From positions 124,001 through 188,000 of the forward strand of contig DHVT01000015.1 of the NCBI GenBank assembly GCA_002412775.1: DNA of 64,000 bases. Reading direction: 5' to 3'. The notes beneath the pieces are model-generated. The model searched no databases. It was not told where the DNA came from and was given only the letters and a program-made list of their open reading frames with translations. Positions 32,979 through 42,235 of the stretch are shown piece after piece. Every line of letters starts with the position of its first letter. Within the stretch, counting starts at the first letter, position 1. The stretch comes from Firmicutes bacterium UBA5201 (GTDB lineage: Bacteria; Bacillota; Clostridia; Peptostreptococcales; Acidaminobacteraceae). Made by a program: the position numbers and the translations under genes.

Positions 32979-35654
32979 TTACAACTTCCTGTTTTTCAGG
33001 AATCTAAAGATCTGAATGATCAAAGTGGGAATGACTGAGCCCGCGATGATGATGAACCATTTGTACAGATTCAGCGGTTCGGTTCCCATTACTCTGTTGA
33101 GGAAAGGTGAATATACTGCGACGACTTGAAGAGCGAAGGAGATTAAAAGCGCGCCTATCAAGTATGGGTTTTTGAACACGGATTTGTCCAGTCCGAATGA
33201 ATTTTTTCCCCTCACGTTGAAGATGTGAAAGAGTTGTCCAAAGGCCATTGTGGAAAAGGCCATTGTTCGTGCGGTTTCTTCTGTGTAACCGCTTTCTAGG
33301 CCATAGATGAAAACGAGTAGGGACCCGAGTCCGATCAAGGCACCATTTCCAAGGACTTTGAACAGGAAACCTTTTGTGACAATAGCTTGTTCTGGATTTC
33401 TTGGGCGTCGCTTCATGATGTCGGCTTCAGCGGGTTCCCATGCGAGCGACATGGCCGGAAGGACGTCGACCACAAGGTTGAGCCATAGAATTTGTAAAGC
33501 TAGGATTGGCATTGGCAGTCCTAGGATTATTGTGATGAATACGACCAGAATCTCGACGACATTGCAGGAAAAGAGGAAATAGACAAATTTTTCAATGTTG
33601 TCAAAAATGGTTCGACCTTCCTTGATGGCTTTGACAATGGTTGAAAATCGGTCATCTGTGAGGATCATATCCGATGCGTCTTTCGCAACTTCCGTACCCC
33701 TTATTCCCATGGCGATTCCGATATCGGCACCATTCAGGGCAGGGGCGTCGTTCACTCCGTCACCGGTCATCGCTGTGACTTCTTTGTCGATGTTCAGCGC
33801 TCTAACGATTTGCAGCTTGTTTTCTGGTGAGACCCTGGCAAAAACGGAGACGGTTTTTATTTTTTCAGCGAGTTCGCTGTCCGACATCTTGTCCATTTCT
33901 CTGCCGGTGATGACTTCATCGTAGTTGTTCATTTGTATTTGACTTGCTATGATCGATGCGGTCTTAGGGTGGTCGCCTGTAATCATGATGACTCTGATTC
34001 CGGCATCTTGGGCTTCTTTTACAGCCTGTTTGACGTCTTCTCTAGGCGGATCCAGTATGCCAGTCAATCCAAGAAATGATATGCCGTTTTCTATGGCTGT
34101 TCTCATGGAGTCCTCAGAGCCGTCTCCTTGGTAATCCACAACCTCTCCAAGTGCTAAAACCCTCATGCCTTTTTCTGCAAGAGCATCGTTTGTTTTTTGT
34201 ATGGTGATTAAATGATCGTCGGAAAAGGATGCCATTTCCATCAAAACGTCAGGTGCGCCTTTGACGTAGAGCCTTTTTTCGTTGCCGCTGATTTCATATG
34301 CTGTGGCCATGAATTTTTCCTTGGAGCTGAATGGAATCTCTCCAATTCGCCTGTATCCTTCGGTCTCCAGTGATTTCCGATTCATGGAGACTTTCATGCC
34401 TAGAACCACAAGCCCACCTTCGGTGGGATCACCAATGACAGTAAATTGTTCCTTTTCCTCCGAAAGCGATGCATTGCTTGAAAGGATCCCTGCTCTGATC
34501 AATGATTTCAAATCTTGGAAGTCATCCAGTTGTATCGGGGCATCGTTTTCATAGATTTTGCCTTCCGGTTTATAACCGGTTCCTTCGACTCGATAGGAGC
34601 TTCCGTCAGTCAGGTGTATTTCTCGAACAGTCATCTGATTTTCTGTCAGTGTTCCCGTTTTATCGGTGCAGATGACGGTTGTGGATCCTAGGGTTTCGAC
34701 GGCAGGTAGACTTTTCACAAGGGCGTTATGGGAAGCCATGGTCTTCATGCCAATGGCGAGTGTGATGGTGGAGACTGCCGGCAGTGCCTCAGGGACTGCT
34801 GCTATAGCCAAAATGATGCCGATTTTGATCATGGTGTACGCGTCAACACCGGAAAAGATGCCTGCGATTGTGACCAACAATGCCACAAGTCCAGCAAAGA
34901 GAATCAGTGTTTTGCCAAGTTTGTCGAGTTGTTTTTCCAGAGGTGTCTGTTCTTTTTTTCCGTTTTTTAGCATGCTGCTGATTTTGCCGATTTCGGTGTC
35001 CATGCCTGTGGATGTGACAAGCGCGTATGCGTTGCCTCTTGTTGCTGCGGTGCCGGAATAGACCATGTTTTTTCGATCGCCGAGTGGAGTGTCTTCTTCG
35101 GTTGTGGTTTCATGGTCCTTGTCAACCGCTTCAGATTCGCCAGTGAGTGAGGATTCGATAGAGGCGAAATTCTTGTTTTTTACGAGTCGAGCATCTGCCG
35201 TGATGGAATCGCCTTCTTCAATGAAAAGAAGGTCACCGACGACGATTTCACTGGATGGGACTTCTTTGATTGTTCCGTCGCGTATGACTTTTGAAATGGT
35301 TTTGGTCATCTTTTGAAGCGATTCGACGGACTTTTGTGCTTTGTACTCAGAGATGAAGCCCGATAGAACTGCAATTAAAATTGCAATGATCACCGCGATG
35401 CCTTCAGTGGGGTCGCCCATTATGAAAGCGACTGAAGACGCTGCGATCAGTAGATATACGATGATGTTGTTCAAATTGTGAAAAAGGATCTCCAGTGGTG
35501 AAACTGTCTTCATGGTTTCCAGGACGTTGGCACCGTATTTTTCGGTCCTATTTTTGACCTCCTGTTCCTCAAGGCCTTTTTCAATATCCGTAACGGATGA
35601 TTTTACGACTTCATCGATGGATTTCGTATGCGGATGTTGAATGATTCTTCCCAT
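32979..35654 (-). CDS. P-type cation ATPase (Ca2+-type, P2)
   Basis: An 891-aa ion pump. In order: N-terminal cation-ATPase domain, actuator loop SLTGESEAV, phosphorylation site ICTDKTGTLTENQ, nucleotide domain with KGAPDVLMEM, the hinge TAMTGDGVNDAPAL, and about ten membrane segments, including VPEALPAVSTITLA and LQILWLNLVVDVLPAM. The layout is that of PMCA/SERCA-like bacterial Ca2+ ATPases. AGGAGG is 4 bases before the ATG. Transcribed alone. Confidence 0.92.
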   Translation of the reverse strand: MGRIIQHPHTKSIDEVVKSSVTDIEKGLEEQEVKNRTEKYGANVLETMKTVSPLEILFHNLNNIIVYLLIAASSVAFIMGDPTEGIAVIIAILIAVLSGFISEYKAQKSVESLQKMTKTISKVIRDGTIKEVPSSEIVVGDLLFIEEGDSITADARLVKNKNFASIESSLTGESEAVDKDHETTTEEDTPLGDRKNMVYSGTAATRGNAYALVTSTGMDTEIGKISSMLKNGKKEQTPLEKQLDKLGKTLILFAGLVALLVTIAGIFSGVDAYTMIKIGIILAIAAVPEALPAVSTITLAIGMKTMASHNALVKSLPAVETLGSTTVICTDKTGTLTENQMTVREIHLTDGSSYRVEGTGYKPEGKIYENDAPIQLDDFQDLKSLIRAGILSSNASLSEEKEQFTVIGDPTEGGLVVLGMKVSMNRKSLETEGYRRIGEIPFSSKEKFMATAYEISGNEKRLYVKGAPDVLMEMASFSDDHLITIQKTNDALAEKGMRVLALGEVVDYQGDGSEDSMRTAIENGISFLGLTGILDPPREDVKQAVKEAQDAGIRVIMITGDHPKTASIIASQIQMNNYDEVITGREMDKMSDSELAEKIKTVSVFARVSPENKLQIVRALNIDKEVTAMTGDGVNDAPALNGADIGIAMGIRGTEVAKDASDMILTDDRFSTIVKAIKEGRTIFDNIEKFVYFLFSCNVVEILVVFITIILGLPMPILALQILWLNLVVDVLPAMSLAWEPAEADIMKRRPRNPEQAIVTKGFLFKVLGNGALIGLGSLLVFIYGLESGYTEETARTMAFSTMAFGQLFHIFNVRGKNSFGLDKSVFKNPYLIGALLISFALQVVAVYSPFLNRVMGTEPLNLYKWFIIIAGSVIPTLIIQIFRFLKNRKL

Positions 35655-35738
35655 GGTACCTCCTTATGATGATAATGTGTTAGACTGCATGATTCAATGA
35701 TACCCGATGAGAAGGCTTTGAAACCTTACGTTTGGTCA

Positions 35739-35770
35739 CTAGGTACCGATTTACACCTGTCCCCAATTGG
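35739..35770. repeat. Dispersed GGTACC/CCTGTCCCC repeat, single arm
   Basis: CTAGGTACC followed by GATTTACACC and TGTCCCCAATTGG: one arm of the palindromic element found in full at 40741 and 47981. It lies between the ATPase and ROK kinase genes. Confidence 0.7.
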
Positions 35771-35821
35771 AAATTCACTTGAAGAATCGATCTCTTAAAT
35801 ATAGAAAATTGTAAATTCACT

Positions 35822-35849
35822 TTGATTTCTAAATCGATTTCGTTATAAT
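35822..35849 (+). promoter_or_regulatory. ROK kinase promoter with LacI-type operator
   Basis: TTGATT, 16-base spacer, TATAAT (35844-35849). The palindrome AAATCGATTT (35831-35840) lies in the spacer, where a bound LacI protein would block the polymerase. The same motif is found at 37932. Confidence 0.7.
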
Positions 35850-35910
35850 GGTAATGAAGAGATCCTGTTGGGTCTGAATCAAATTGATGAGGAATCGGAG
35901 TGACCAATAA

Positions 35911-36813
35911 ATGAATTATTATTTGGCAATAGACGTAGGAGGAAGTGCCATCAAAGTTGGAATCCTTGATGAACATGGCACTATCCTCTGCAAAGAGAGT
36001 TTTAAGACCCCAAGAGACACTTATGATCATCTGTTGGATAAGTTGACAGTGGCATTTCAGTGGGGTAGGAGTCAAATGGACCTAAAAGGAATTGCAATGA
36101 GCTTACCATTTGTTCTCGATAGTGTTACCGGTGAAGTCATAAGTGAAGGGCCTTTTCCTTTCATATCCGATAAAGATATATTGAAAGATCTTGAAAACAT
36201 TACCGGACTTCCGGTTTCCGCAGAGAACGATGGCAATTGTGCGGCTTTGGCTGAAATTTGGATTGGCTCCGCTAAAGATGCTCAGAACATTGCCCTGGTT
36301 GTTTCAGGGACAGGCATTGGTGGTGCCTTGATACAAAATCGTGAAGTGTGGCATGGTAAAAACCATTTCAGTGGAGAATTTGGCATGACTCTTTTGGGTT
36401 GGGATGCTAATGGCGTGCCTTTTTCATGGAGTGAGGTGGGCTCCACGTATGGGCTAGTAAGAGCATATGCCAGGAAGAAGAATATTGACGTCAATACCAT
36501 CACAGGCAAAATGATATTTTCGGAAATGGACGCAGGGGATGAGGATGCAAAATCTTGTGTTGACCAGTTCGTGAGGTATTTTGCCCAAGGCATCCATAAC
36601 CTTCAGCATACCTTTGATCCAGAGCTGGTTTTAATCGGTGGTGGTATCAGCGAACGGGAAGATTTGATCAGTAGGATCAATGACGCGTTGAACACCCTTT
36701 ATAAAAGATTCTCTGTAAAAGCATCAAGACCGATTGTTGGAAAATGCACATTTGGTGCGGATGCCAATTTGATTGGTGCGTTATACCATCATTTAAAATG
36801 TATTCGTTTGTAA
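35911..36813 (+). CDS. ROK-family sugar kinase
   Basis: A 300-aa kinase: ATP-binding LAIDVGGSAIKVGIL, SAENDGNCAALAE with the catalytic Asp, VSGTGIGGALIQ, and GEFGMTLLGWD. The CxCGxxGC zinc motif of many ROK proteins is missing, as in beta-glucoside or N-acetylmannosamine-type members. With a beta-glucosidase in the same block, phosphorylation of glucose or a beta-glucoside is most likely. GGAG lies 10 bases upstream of the ATG. Confidence 0.85.
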   Translation: MNYYLAIDVGGSAIKVGILDEHGTILCKESFKTPRDTYDHLLDKLTVAFQWGRSQMDLKGIAMSLPFVLDSVTGEVISEGPFPFISDKDILKDLENITGLPVSAENDGNCAALAEIWIGSAKDAQNIALVVSGTGIGGALIQNREVWHGKNHFSGEFGMTLLGWDANGVPFSWSEVGSTYGLVRAYARKKNIDVNTITGKMIFSEMDAGDEDAKSCVDQFVRYFAQGIHNLQHTFDPELVLIGGGISEREDLISRINDALNTLYKRFSVKASRPIVGKCTFGADANLIGALYHHLKCIRL

Positions 36814-36850
36814 TTTTCCATTGTTATTGATAAAATATGAATAGTAAAGA

Positions 36851-36871
36851 GAAACGAGAAACGAGAAACGA
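36851..36871 (+). repeat. Three tandem copies of a 7-bp repeat (GAAACGA)
   Basis: GAAACGA occurs three times head to tail just before the LacI gene and leads directly into its ribosome binding site (GAGG). Copy-number change would move or alter the leader. Confidence 0.85.
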
Positions 36872-36880
36872 GGAAAGCAA

Positions 36881-37906
36881 ATGCCCACCATATATGACAT
36901 AGCTAAAATAGCAGGAACATCTGCAGCAACTGTATCAAAGGTTCTCAACAATTATAAGGATGTCAGCCCGACAACCAGGGAAAAAGTTTTGGCCATAGCC
37001 AAGGAAATTGGATATGTTCCAAATCTCACGGCCAGGAGTCTCAAGACAAACAGGAGTTATCTTGTGGGAGTCGTTTTTTCCGAGGACATGGGGATTGGAC
37101 TGGAGCATCAGTTTTTCTCAGTTGTACTTGAAAATTTCAGACAGCACATTGGAAAATATGGCTACGATACTGTTTTTATCAACAACACACTGGGTACCAA
37201 CAAGATTGGTTATTTGGACCATTGCAAGTATAGACATGTGGATGGTGTATTTATCATCACAACACACCCTGGTGATGTGGATGTCAATAAACTGGTGGAA
37301 AGCAAGATCAAGTGCGTCACCACGGATATTGTCCTAGAGAACACACCGTCAATCATTTCCGAGAACAGTGAAGGATCAAGGATGGCCATAAAGCATTTTT
37401 ATGAAAATGGTCACAGACGCATTGGACATATTGGCGGGCAACTGAACTCCATCGCTGGAGTGGAAAGATTTGAAGGCTATAAGGCAGGACTTGAAGAACT
37501 CGGACTTGGCTATAATGACAAGTATTACATCGAATCGCCTGGATTCCAGTATGATGTGACTTATGACATAGCCCTGGAATATCTGAAACGCTTTTCAAAA
37601 TCGACTATGCCGACGGCCATATACGTAGCTTCTGACGTTATGGCGATTGCAACAATCAGAGCACTTGAAAAGAATGGGTATAGTGTACCGGAAGATGTAT
37701 CTGTCATTGGTTTTGATGATATTTCACTGGCGGAGTATTCAAGACTCGCACTGACCACCATCAGACAAAAGAAAGACCTGATAGGAATCACAGTTGCGGA
37801 TACTTTGGTCAAATCCATCGAAAGTGGAGAATTGCCCACAGGCATCATACGTATGCCAGTAGAACTAGTCATCCGTGACACAGTCAAAACTATAAAAGTT
37901 GAGTAA
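36881..37906 (+). CDS. LacI-family transcriptional regulator
   Basis: A 341-aa repressor: N-terminal HTH TIYDIAKIAGTSAATVSKVL and hinge helix with LTARSLKTNRS, then a periplasmic-binding-like sugar domain (GHRRIGHIGGQLNS, SVIGFDDISLAEYS). It probably binds AAATCGATTT at 35831 and 37932, flanking the kinase and the reductase/glucosidase genes. The inducer is likely a beta-glucoside or derived sugar (inference). Confidence 0.92.
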   Translation: MPTIYDIAKIAGTSAATVSKVLNNYKDVSPTTREKVLAIAKEIGYVPNLTARSLKTNRSYLVGVVFSEDMGIGLEHQFFSVVLENFRQHIGKYGYDTVFINNTLGTNKIGYLDHCKYRHVDGVFIITTHPGDVDVNKLVESKIKCVTTDIVLENTPSIISENSEGSRMAIKHFYENGHRRIGHIGGQLNSIAGVERFEGYKAGLEELGLGYNDKYYIESPGFQYDVTYDIALEYLKRFSKSTMPTAIYVASDVMAIATIRALEKNGYSVPEDVSVIGFDDISLAEYSRLALTTIRQKKDLIGITVADTLVKSIESGELPTGIIRMPVELVIRDTVKTIKVE

Positions 37907-37915
37907 TCAACTTTT
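37894..37915 (+). terminator. Terminator overlapping the LacI stop codon
   Basis: A perfect 9-bp stem AAAAGTTGA / TCAACTTTT around GTAA; the TAA stop lies in the loop. Followed by a short T-rich stretch. It partly separates the regulator from the downstream genes. Confidence 0.65.
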
Positions 37916-37931
37916 TATTTGGACCATTAAA

Positions 37932-37943
37932 GAAATCGATTTC
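37932..37943. promoter_or_regulatory. LacI-type operator before the aldo/keto reductase gene
   Basis: A perfect 12-bp palindrome GAAATCGATTTC, sharing its 10-base core with the site in the ROK kinase promoter. I see no strong promoter hexamers beside it. Confidence 0.6.
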
Positions 37944-37993
37944 GTAAAAATGAGAAGTTGTTTTTATGAAAAATTATGAGGAGGAACTTGACT

Positions 37994-38986
37994 ATGAAAA
38001 TTGACCGTTATGAGAACATGAAATTTAGAAGACTAGGAAAATCGGGATTGAAACTGCCTTTGATCTCACTCGGACTTTGGTATGGCTATGGCGATGTGGA
38101 TAGCTTTGACAATTCAAAACAGATGATCCTGACGGCTTTCGACTCGGGCATCACCCATTTCGATCTGGCGAACAACTACGGGCCTGCACCAGGAAGTGCC
38201 GAAACAAATTTTGGAAGAATACTATTTGAGCAATTGAGCGGCCATCGTGATGAACTGATCATCTCGACAAAGGCGGGCTATGGCATGTGGCCAGGGCCTT
38301 ATGGGGATGGGGGAAGCAGGAAGTATCTGTTTTCAAGCCTGGACCAAAGTCTGAGACGTCTCAAACTCGATTATGTGGATATTTTTTATCATCATCGCCC
38401 AGATCCAGATACAGATCTTGAAGAAACTGTCATGGCACTCGGTGATTTGGTGAAATCCGGAAAAGCACTTTACGTGGGATTGTCCAATTATTCAAAATCT
38501 GAAACGGAAAGAGCCGTACCGTTTATGGAGAAATATAATGTCCCCTATGTGGTGGCGCAGCCAAGCTATTCCATGTTCAATAGAAATCTCGAGCGCGATG
38601 GTCTACTGGACCTTCAGGAGCAAGTTGGTGCTGGAACACTTACTTATCAGGTGTTGGCGCAAGGTCTGCTCACAGAAAAGTATATCTCTGGCATTCCAAA
38701 GACATCGAGAATAGAAAAGGCACACTGTGAATGGCTTCAACGCAGCGACTTGACTCAGGAAAGAATGGATCAGCTTCGCGACTTGAAAGCAATCGCCGAC
38801 CTTAGAGGCCAGACACTGTCACAGCTTGCAATTGCATGGGTTTTAAGGGATTCAAGGGTGACCTCTGCATTGATGGGAGCCAGCAGTCCTGAGCAAATAA
38901 TTCAAAACGTTCAGGCCATCAACAACTTGGAATTTTCGGCTGAGGAACTGACACAAATAGACAAAATTCTGGGAGGAGTCAAATGA
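37994..38986 (+). CDS. Aldo/keto reductase (YghZ-like)
   Basis: A 330-aa NADPH-dependent oxidoreductase with the catalytic tetrad: Asp in THFDLANNYGP, Tyr in NNYGPAPGSAE, Lys in ISTKAGY, His in YHHRPDP. The insert GPAPGSAETNFGRIL is typical of the YghZ/AKR14 branch (glyceraldehyde-3-phosphate or aldehyde reduction). Start taken at the ATG 9 bases after AGGAGG, because the longer frame contains that site. Its stop overlaps the next gene (ATGA). Confidence 0.9.
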   Translation: MKIDRYENMKFRRLGKSGLKLPLISLGLWYGYGDVDSFDNSKQMILTAFDSGITHFDLANNYGPAPGSAETNFGRILFEQLSGHRDELIISTKAGYGMWPGPYGDGGSRKYLFSSLDQSLRRLKLDYVDIFYHHRPDPDTDLEETVMALGDLVKSGKALYVGLSNYSKSETERAVPFMEKYNVPYVVAQPSYSMFNRNLERDGLLDLQEQVGAGTLTYQVLAQGLLTEKYISGIPKTSRIEKAHCEWLQRSDLTQERMDQLRDLKAIADLRGQTLSQLAIAWVLRDSRVTSALMGASSPEQIIQNVQAINNLEFSAEELTQIDKILGGVK

Positions 38987-40740
38987 AGCGAATTATCTTT
39001 GGGATGCTTGCAATTCTGCTCATTATGAGTGGTTGTTCCGCAGATGAAAGTCCCTCTGGTAATACTATAAAAACGTTGAATGAGTTGACGCTGGAAGAAA
39101 AAATCGGCCAAATGATTCAGGTGGAACGGTCCGCAATGTCGCTACCTAAAATCGAAGCGCTGGGCATCGGTTCTGTATTAAGCGGCGGAGGAAGCGTACC
39201 CGGCAACGGTCTTATTAGCGACTGGAATGAGATGATGACCGAGTACGAGGAAGAATCCGCCGGTTCCTCCAGTGGCATACCGATCATTTATGGCATCGAT
39301 GCTGTTCATGGCAACAACAATGTGTTCACAGCAACCATTTTCCCACACAATATCGGCCTTGGTGCCGCGAATGATCCCGAGCTACTTATTAAGATCGGAA
39401 AGGCTACTGCTGAAGAGATGAAGGTGATTGGAGCCCACATGAATTTTGCTCCTGCGGTGTCAGTAATCAGAGACAAAAGATGGGGCAGAACCTATGAAGG
39501 CTACAGTGAAGATCCCGAGATTGTTTCAAGACTCGGTTCTGCATATATTGAAGGACTCAAAGGTGTGGGAATCATCACCACAGCCAAGCACTTTATCGGA
39601 GACGGTTATGTTGAGTACGGTACTGGAGAGGGCGCCAATCTAATCGATCGAGGCAATGTGGTCATGCCACTTGATGAGCTGATGGCCATTTATGGACCTG
39701 TCTATCAATCAGCCATTGATGCTGGTGTGGATGCGATCATGGTGTCATTCAGCAGTGTTGGTGGCGAAAGAATGCATGGCAATGGGCATCTTTTGACGAC
39801 GGTGCTTAGAGAAGAAATGAACTTTGATGGCGTTGTCATCTCTGATTGGGAAGGCATTCATGCACTCTCAGGGCTGCTTGAAGATCAGGTTGTCAAAGCC
39901 GTCAATGCGGGCATTGACCTGCTCATGCAACCCTACAATGGTGAAGAAACCTATAATGCTCTACTCAAAGCCGTGCGCGGTGGAAGAATCACGGAAGAGA
40001 GAATCAATGAGGCGGTATCAAGGATTCTCAAAATGAAAGAAAAGGCCGGTCTATTGGATGCTGAATCTGAAGCATCAGAGTATAAGATGGGCTCAGAATT
40101 TGCTGTGACTGTTGCGAGAGAAGCTGTCTCTAAATCACAGGTGCTGCTTAAGAATGATAGCGTTTTGCCCCTGAAAGAAAATCAACGCATTTACGTCATG
40201 GGACCTGCTTCTGACAACATCGGCATACAATGTGGTGGATGGACTGTCGAGTGGCAGGGCACCATGACGGAGGAATTCTCATGGGGCGACAGCATTTTGG
40301 ATGCTTTCGAGCAGGCGAGTGATTTTGTAGTCGACAGTCCTGATGAGGCCGACGTGATTGTCCTTGTAATCGGTGAAAAGCCTTATGCCGAAATGTTCGG
40401 TGACACGGATGATGCTTCTTTAAATGGCCCAATGTCACTTAATGGAAATTTGAAGGCTGCAGAACTGGCAAAGACCTATGGAAAACCTGTGGTGACACTG
40501 ATCGTGGCAGGTAGACCTTTAGTGATCGAGGAGCATTTGAACGATTGGGATGCACTGGTCATGAGCTTTCTTCCTGGAACTGAGGCTCAGGGCATCACCG
40601 ATGTGCTCTATGGAAAAGTGCCATTCACCGGTAAACTTCCAATCACATGGCCGAAGAAAACAAGCGGTTTTGATATCACATTCATGGATTTGGATCGCAC
40701 AGCAGAAGTATTGTTCCCATTGGGATATGGATTGGAATGA
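38983..40740 (+). CDS. GH3-family beta-glucosidase lipoprotein
   Basis: A 585-aa surface glycoside hydrolase: lipoprotein signal ending LIMSGC (Cys near residue 18), TIM-barrel domain with GIDAVHGNNNV, RDKRWGRTYEGYSEDPE and KHFIGDG, the nucleophile Asp in GVVISDWEGI, and a C-terminal alpha/beta sandwich (LLKNDSVLPL, VIVLVIGEKPYAE). Layout and length match exo-beta-glucosidases of the ExoI type. Coupled by ATGA to the aldo/keto reductase gene, it probably frees glucose outside the membrane for the ROK kinase. Confidence 0.92.
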   Translation: MKRIIFGMLAILLIMSGCSADESPSGNTIKTLNELTLEEKIGQMIQVERSAMSLPKIEALGIGSVLSGGGSVPGNGLISDWNEMMTEYEEESAGSSSGIPIIYGIDAVHGNNNVFTATIFPHNIGLGAANDPELLIKIGKATAEEMKVIGAHMNFAPAVSVIRDKRWGRTYEGYSEDPEIVSRLGSAYIEGLKGVGIITTAKHFIGDGYVEYGTGEGANLIDRGNVVMPLDELMAIYGPVYQSAIDAGVDAIMVSFSSVGGERMHGNGHLLTTVLREEMNFDGVVISDWEGIHALSGLLEDQVVKAVNAGIDLLMQPYNGEETYNALLKAVRGGRITEERINEAVSRILKMKEKAGLLDAESEASEYKMGSEFAVTVAREAVSKSQVLLKNDSVLPLKENQRIYVMGPASDNIGIQCGGWTVEWQGTMTEEFSWGDSILDAFEQASDFVVDSPDEADVIVLVIGEKPYAEMFGDTDDASLNGPMSLNGNLKAAELAKTYGKPVVTLIVAGRPLVIEEHLNDWDALVMSFLPGTEAQGITDVLYGKVPFTGKLPITWPKKTSGFDITFMDLDRTAEVLFPLGYGLE

Positions 40741-40832
40741 CAATTGGGGACAGGTCCAAATTGGTACCTAGCTTTGCTAGGTACCAATTCAGACCCGTCC
40801 CCTTTATCACCAGTTTGGACCTGTCCCCAATT
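40741..40832. repeat. Dispersed palindromic repeat, full copy
   Basis: A long hairpin: GGGGACAGGTCCAAATTGG and GGTACCTAGC pair across TTT with GCTAGGTACC and AATTCAGACCCGTCCCC (27-bp stem, three mismatches), then an 11-base spacer and TTTGGACCTGTCCCCAATT, an inverted copy of the first arm. It is almost the same as 47981-48068. It starts directly after the GH3 stop. Confidence 0.85.
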
Positions 40833-40834
40833 AA

Positions 40835-40869
40835 AAAACCCCAGACTGTTACAGAGAGTCTGGGGTTTT
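40835..40869. terminator. Bidirectional terminator
   Basis: A perfect 13-bp stem AAAACCCCAGACT / AGTCTGGGGTTTT, between the GH3 and RsgI genes. Confidence 0.9.
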
Positions 40870-40885
40870 GTGTTATATATCAGTT

Positions 40886-42175
40886 TTAGTTTCCTGGATT
40901 TTCAGGTGCTCCAACGCCTTCTGGTTTTCCAGCATCTTCTGGTTTTCCGGCATCTTCTTCAAGTTCTTCTTGTTCTTCTTGTTCTTCTTTAAGTTTTTCG
41001 GCTTCTTCTTCTAATCTTTCAGCTTCATCTTCTAGACGATCAATTTCGTCATCATCTTCTGATTCTACAGCGCCTTCAGGTTTGCCAACGCCTTTTGGTT
41101 TGCCGACATTTTCAGGTTTTCCAGGATTTTCTTTGATCTTTTCAACTTCATTCATAAGAACATCTTTTGTTTTTTCTACCTCGTCCTTGATCTGTTCAAA
41201 GGCATCTTTTTGAGATTTGGCTTTTTCAAATTCAGCAATGGCTTTGTCGATAGCCTCTTGATCGCCTGACTCTCTGGCTGCTTGGAGCGCATTTGCAGCA
41301 ACTTGCATGTTTTTGATGGTTTCCATGAAGTTTGCTTTCGCAGTTAGGAATTCAGATTTGATTGCTGCTTTTTCTTCATCATTCAAATCGGTTTTATCAA
41401 GATTTTCATCAATTCTTCTTACGATGTTTGAAGGATTCTCATCGAAAATTTTTCCATTGTTTTCAAATGCTACACGTCTTTCAGGATCGCTAAAGAAGTC
41501 ACCTAAGTTCTCATTTTCAGCCAAACCGTATTTTTCTCTCAAAGCCATAAGCCCTAGTGCTTTTCCATTTTGTTTAGCACTTTTGAGTGTTTCTTCATTG
41601 TCTTCGTTGGATACGACATTCACTGATTGCAACAATTCACTTTTAGAGATTTTCATCGCGATGAGTTTTTCAACTGTTACTTTGTTGGAATCAGAGATCA
41701 CAGTCACCAAAATATAATCATCTACAAGGTCATCAATATTGAGGAATTCACCTTTGACAGCCAATTCGGTCACATATTCCACAGCATCGGCCACTTGCAT
41801 TCCTTTGATGCCACTTAAATCCAGCGATTCTGCATCTGCATTTAATGCTTTCGCATCAATAACAATATCATTTGAATTAAGCATCAATTGAACACTTGGA
41901 TTGATGTCCACAACAACAATGGATGTATAGGGATCATTTCCAAGTAAAACCCCTGCTGAGATGATTATTAAAAGACTTGCTGCGACGGCTATAAATTTCA
42001 TATACCCATTCATAATGGTTCTCCTCTCGATAGTTTTAAGATAGAGGTCGTCATCGGTGAAAAAAATATGTTGCCCTTGTTGCATTCCTTTTTTATGTTT
42101 GATTCTAATGAATGTCTCATCAGAGCAAACAATGGCGTATTTTTCAGTTGTTTTCATTACGATTCCGTTTTTCAT
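40886..42175 (-). CDS. RsgI-type anti-sigma factor with disordered Pro/Lys/Glu-rich tail
   Basis: A 429-aa membrane protein: N-terminal RsgI cytoplasmic domain (about 1-55, MKTTEKYAIVCSDETFIRI), one membrane segment (about 58-80), and an extracellular domain opening with VVVDINPSVQL, whose Asn-Pro is the self-cleavage site known in RsgI proteins. After about residue 300 it is coiled-coil-like, then a charged tail with repeated GKPE/GVGKPEG units and poly-Glu. No carbohydrate-binding module is present, unlike RsgI of cellulose degraders. AGAGGTG precedes the ATG at 42175; it lies just downstream of sigI. Confidence 0.82.
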   Translation of the reverse strand: MKNGIVMKTTEKYAIVCSDETFIRIKHKKGMQQGQHIFFTDDDLYLKTIERRTIMNGYMKFIAVAASLLIIISAGVLLGNDPYTSIVVVDINPSVQLMLNSNDIVIDAKALNADAESLDLSGIKGMQVADAVEYVTELAVKGEFLNIDDLVDDYILVTVISDSNKVTVEKLIAMKISKSELLQSVNVVSNEDNEETLKSAKQNGKALGLMALREKYGLAENENLGDFFSDPERRVAFENNGKIFDENPSNIVRRIDENLDKTDLNDEEKAAIKSEFLTAKANFMETIKNMQVAANALQAARESGDQEAIDKAIAEFEKAKSQKDAFEQIKDEVEKTKDVLMNEVEKIKENPGKPENVGKPKGVGKPEGAVESEDDDEIDRLEDEAERLEEEAEKLKEEQEEQEELEEDAGKPEDAGKPEGVGAPENPGN

Positions 42176-42235
42176 AAGATCACCTCTCGTCATTCACTAT
42201 AGTATACAATCGCATCCATCAATTTAGGGTACGTT

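Noticed and set aside
35680..36075. A 131-aa frame on the minus strand
   Set aside because: It lies across the ROK promoter, operator and first part of the kinase gene; no ribosome binding site or recognisable domain.
36851..36871. CRISPR-like repeat
   Set aside because: The 7-bp units are directly tandem without spacers and no cas gene is present.
40744..40992. An 82-aa reading frame on the + strand after the GH3 gene
   Set aside because: It is built from the palindromic repeat and the complement of the RsgI tail; it has no ribosome binding site. The similar frame at 47858-48067 on the minus strand comes from the other full repeat copy.
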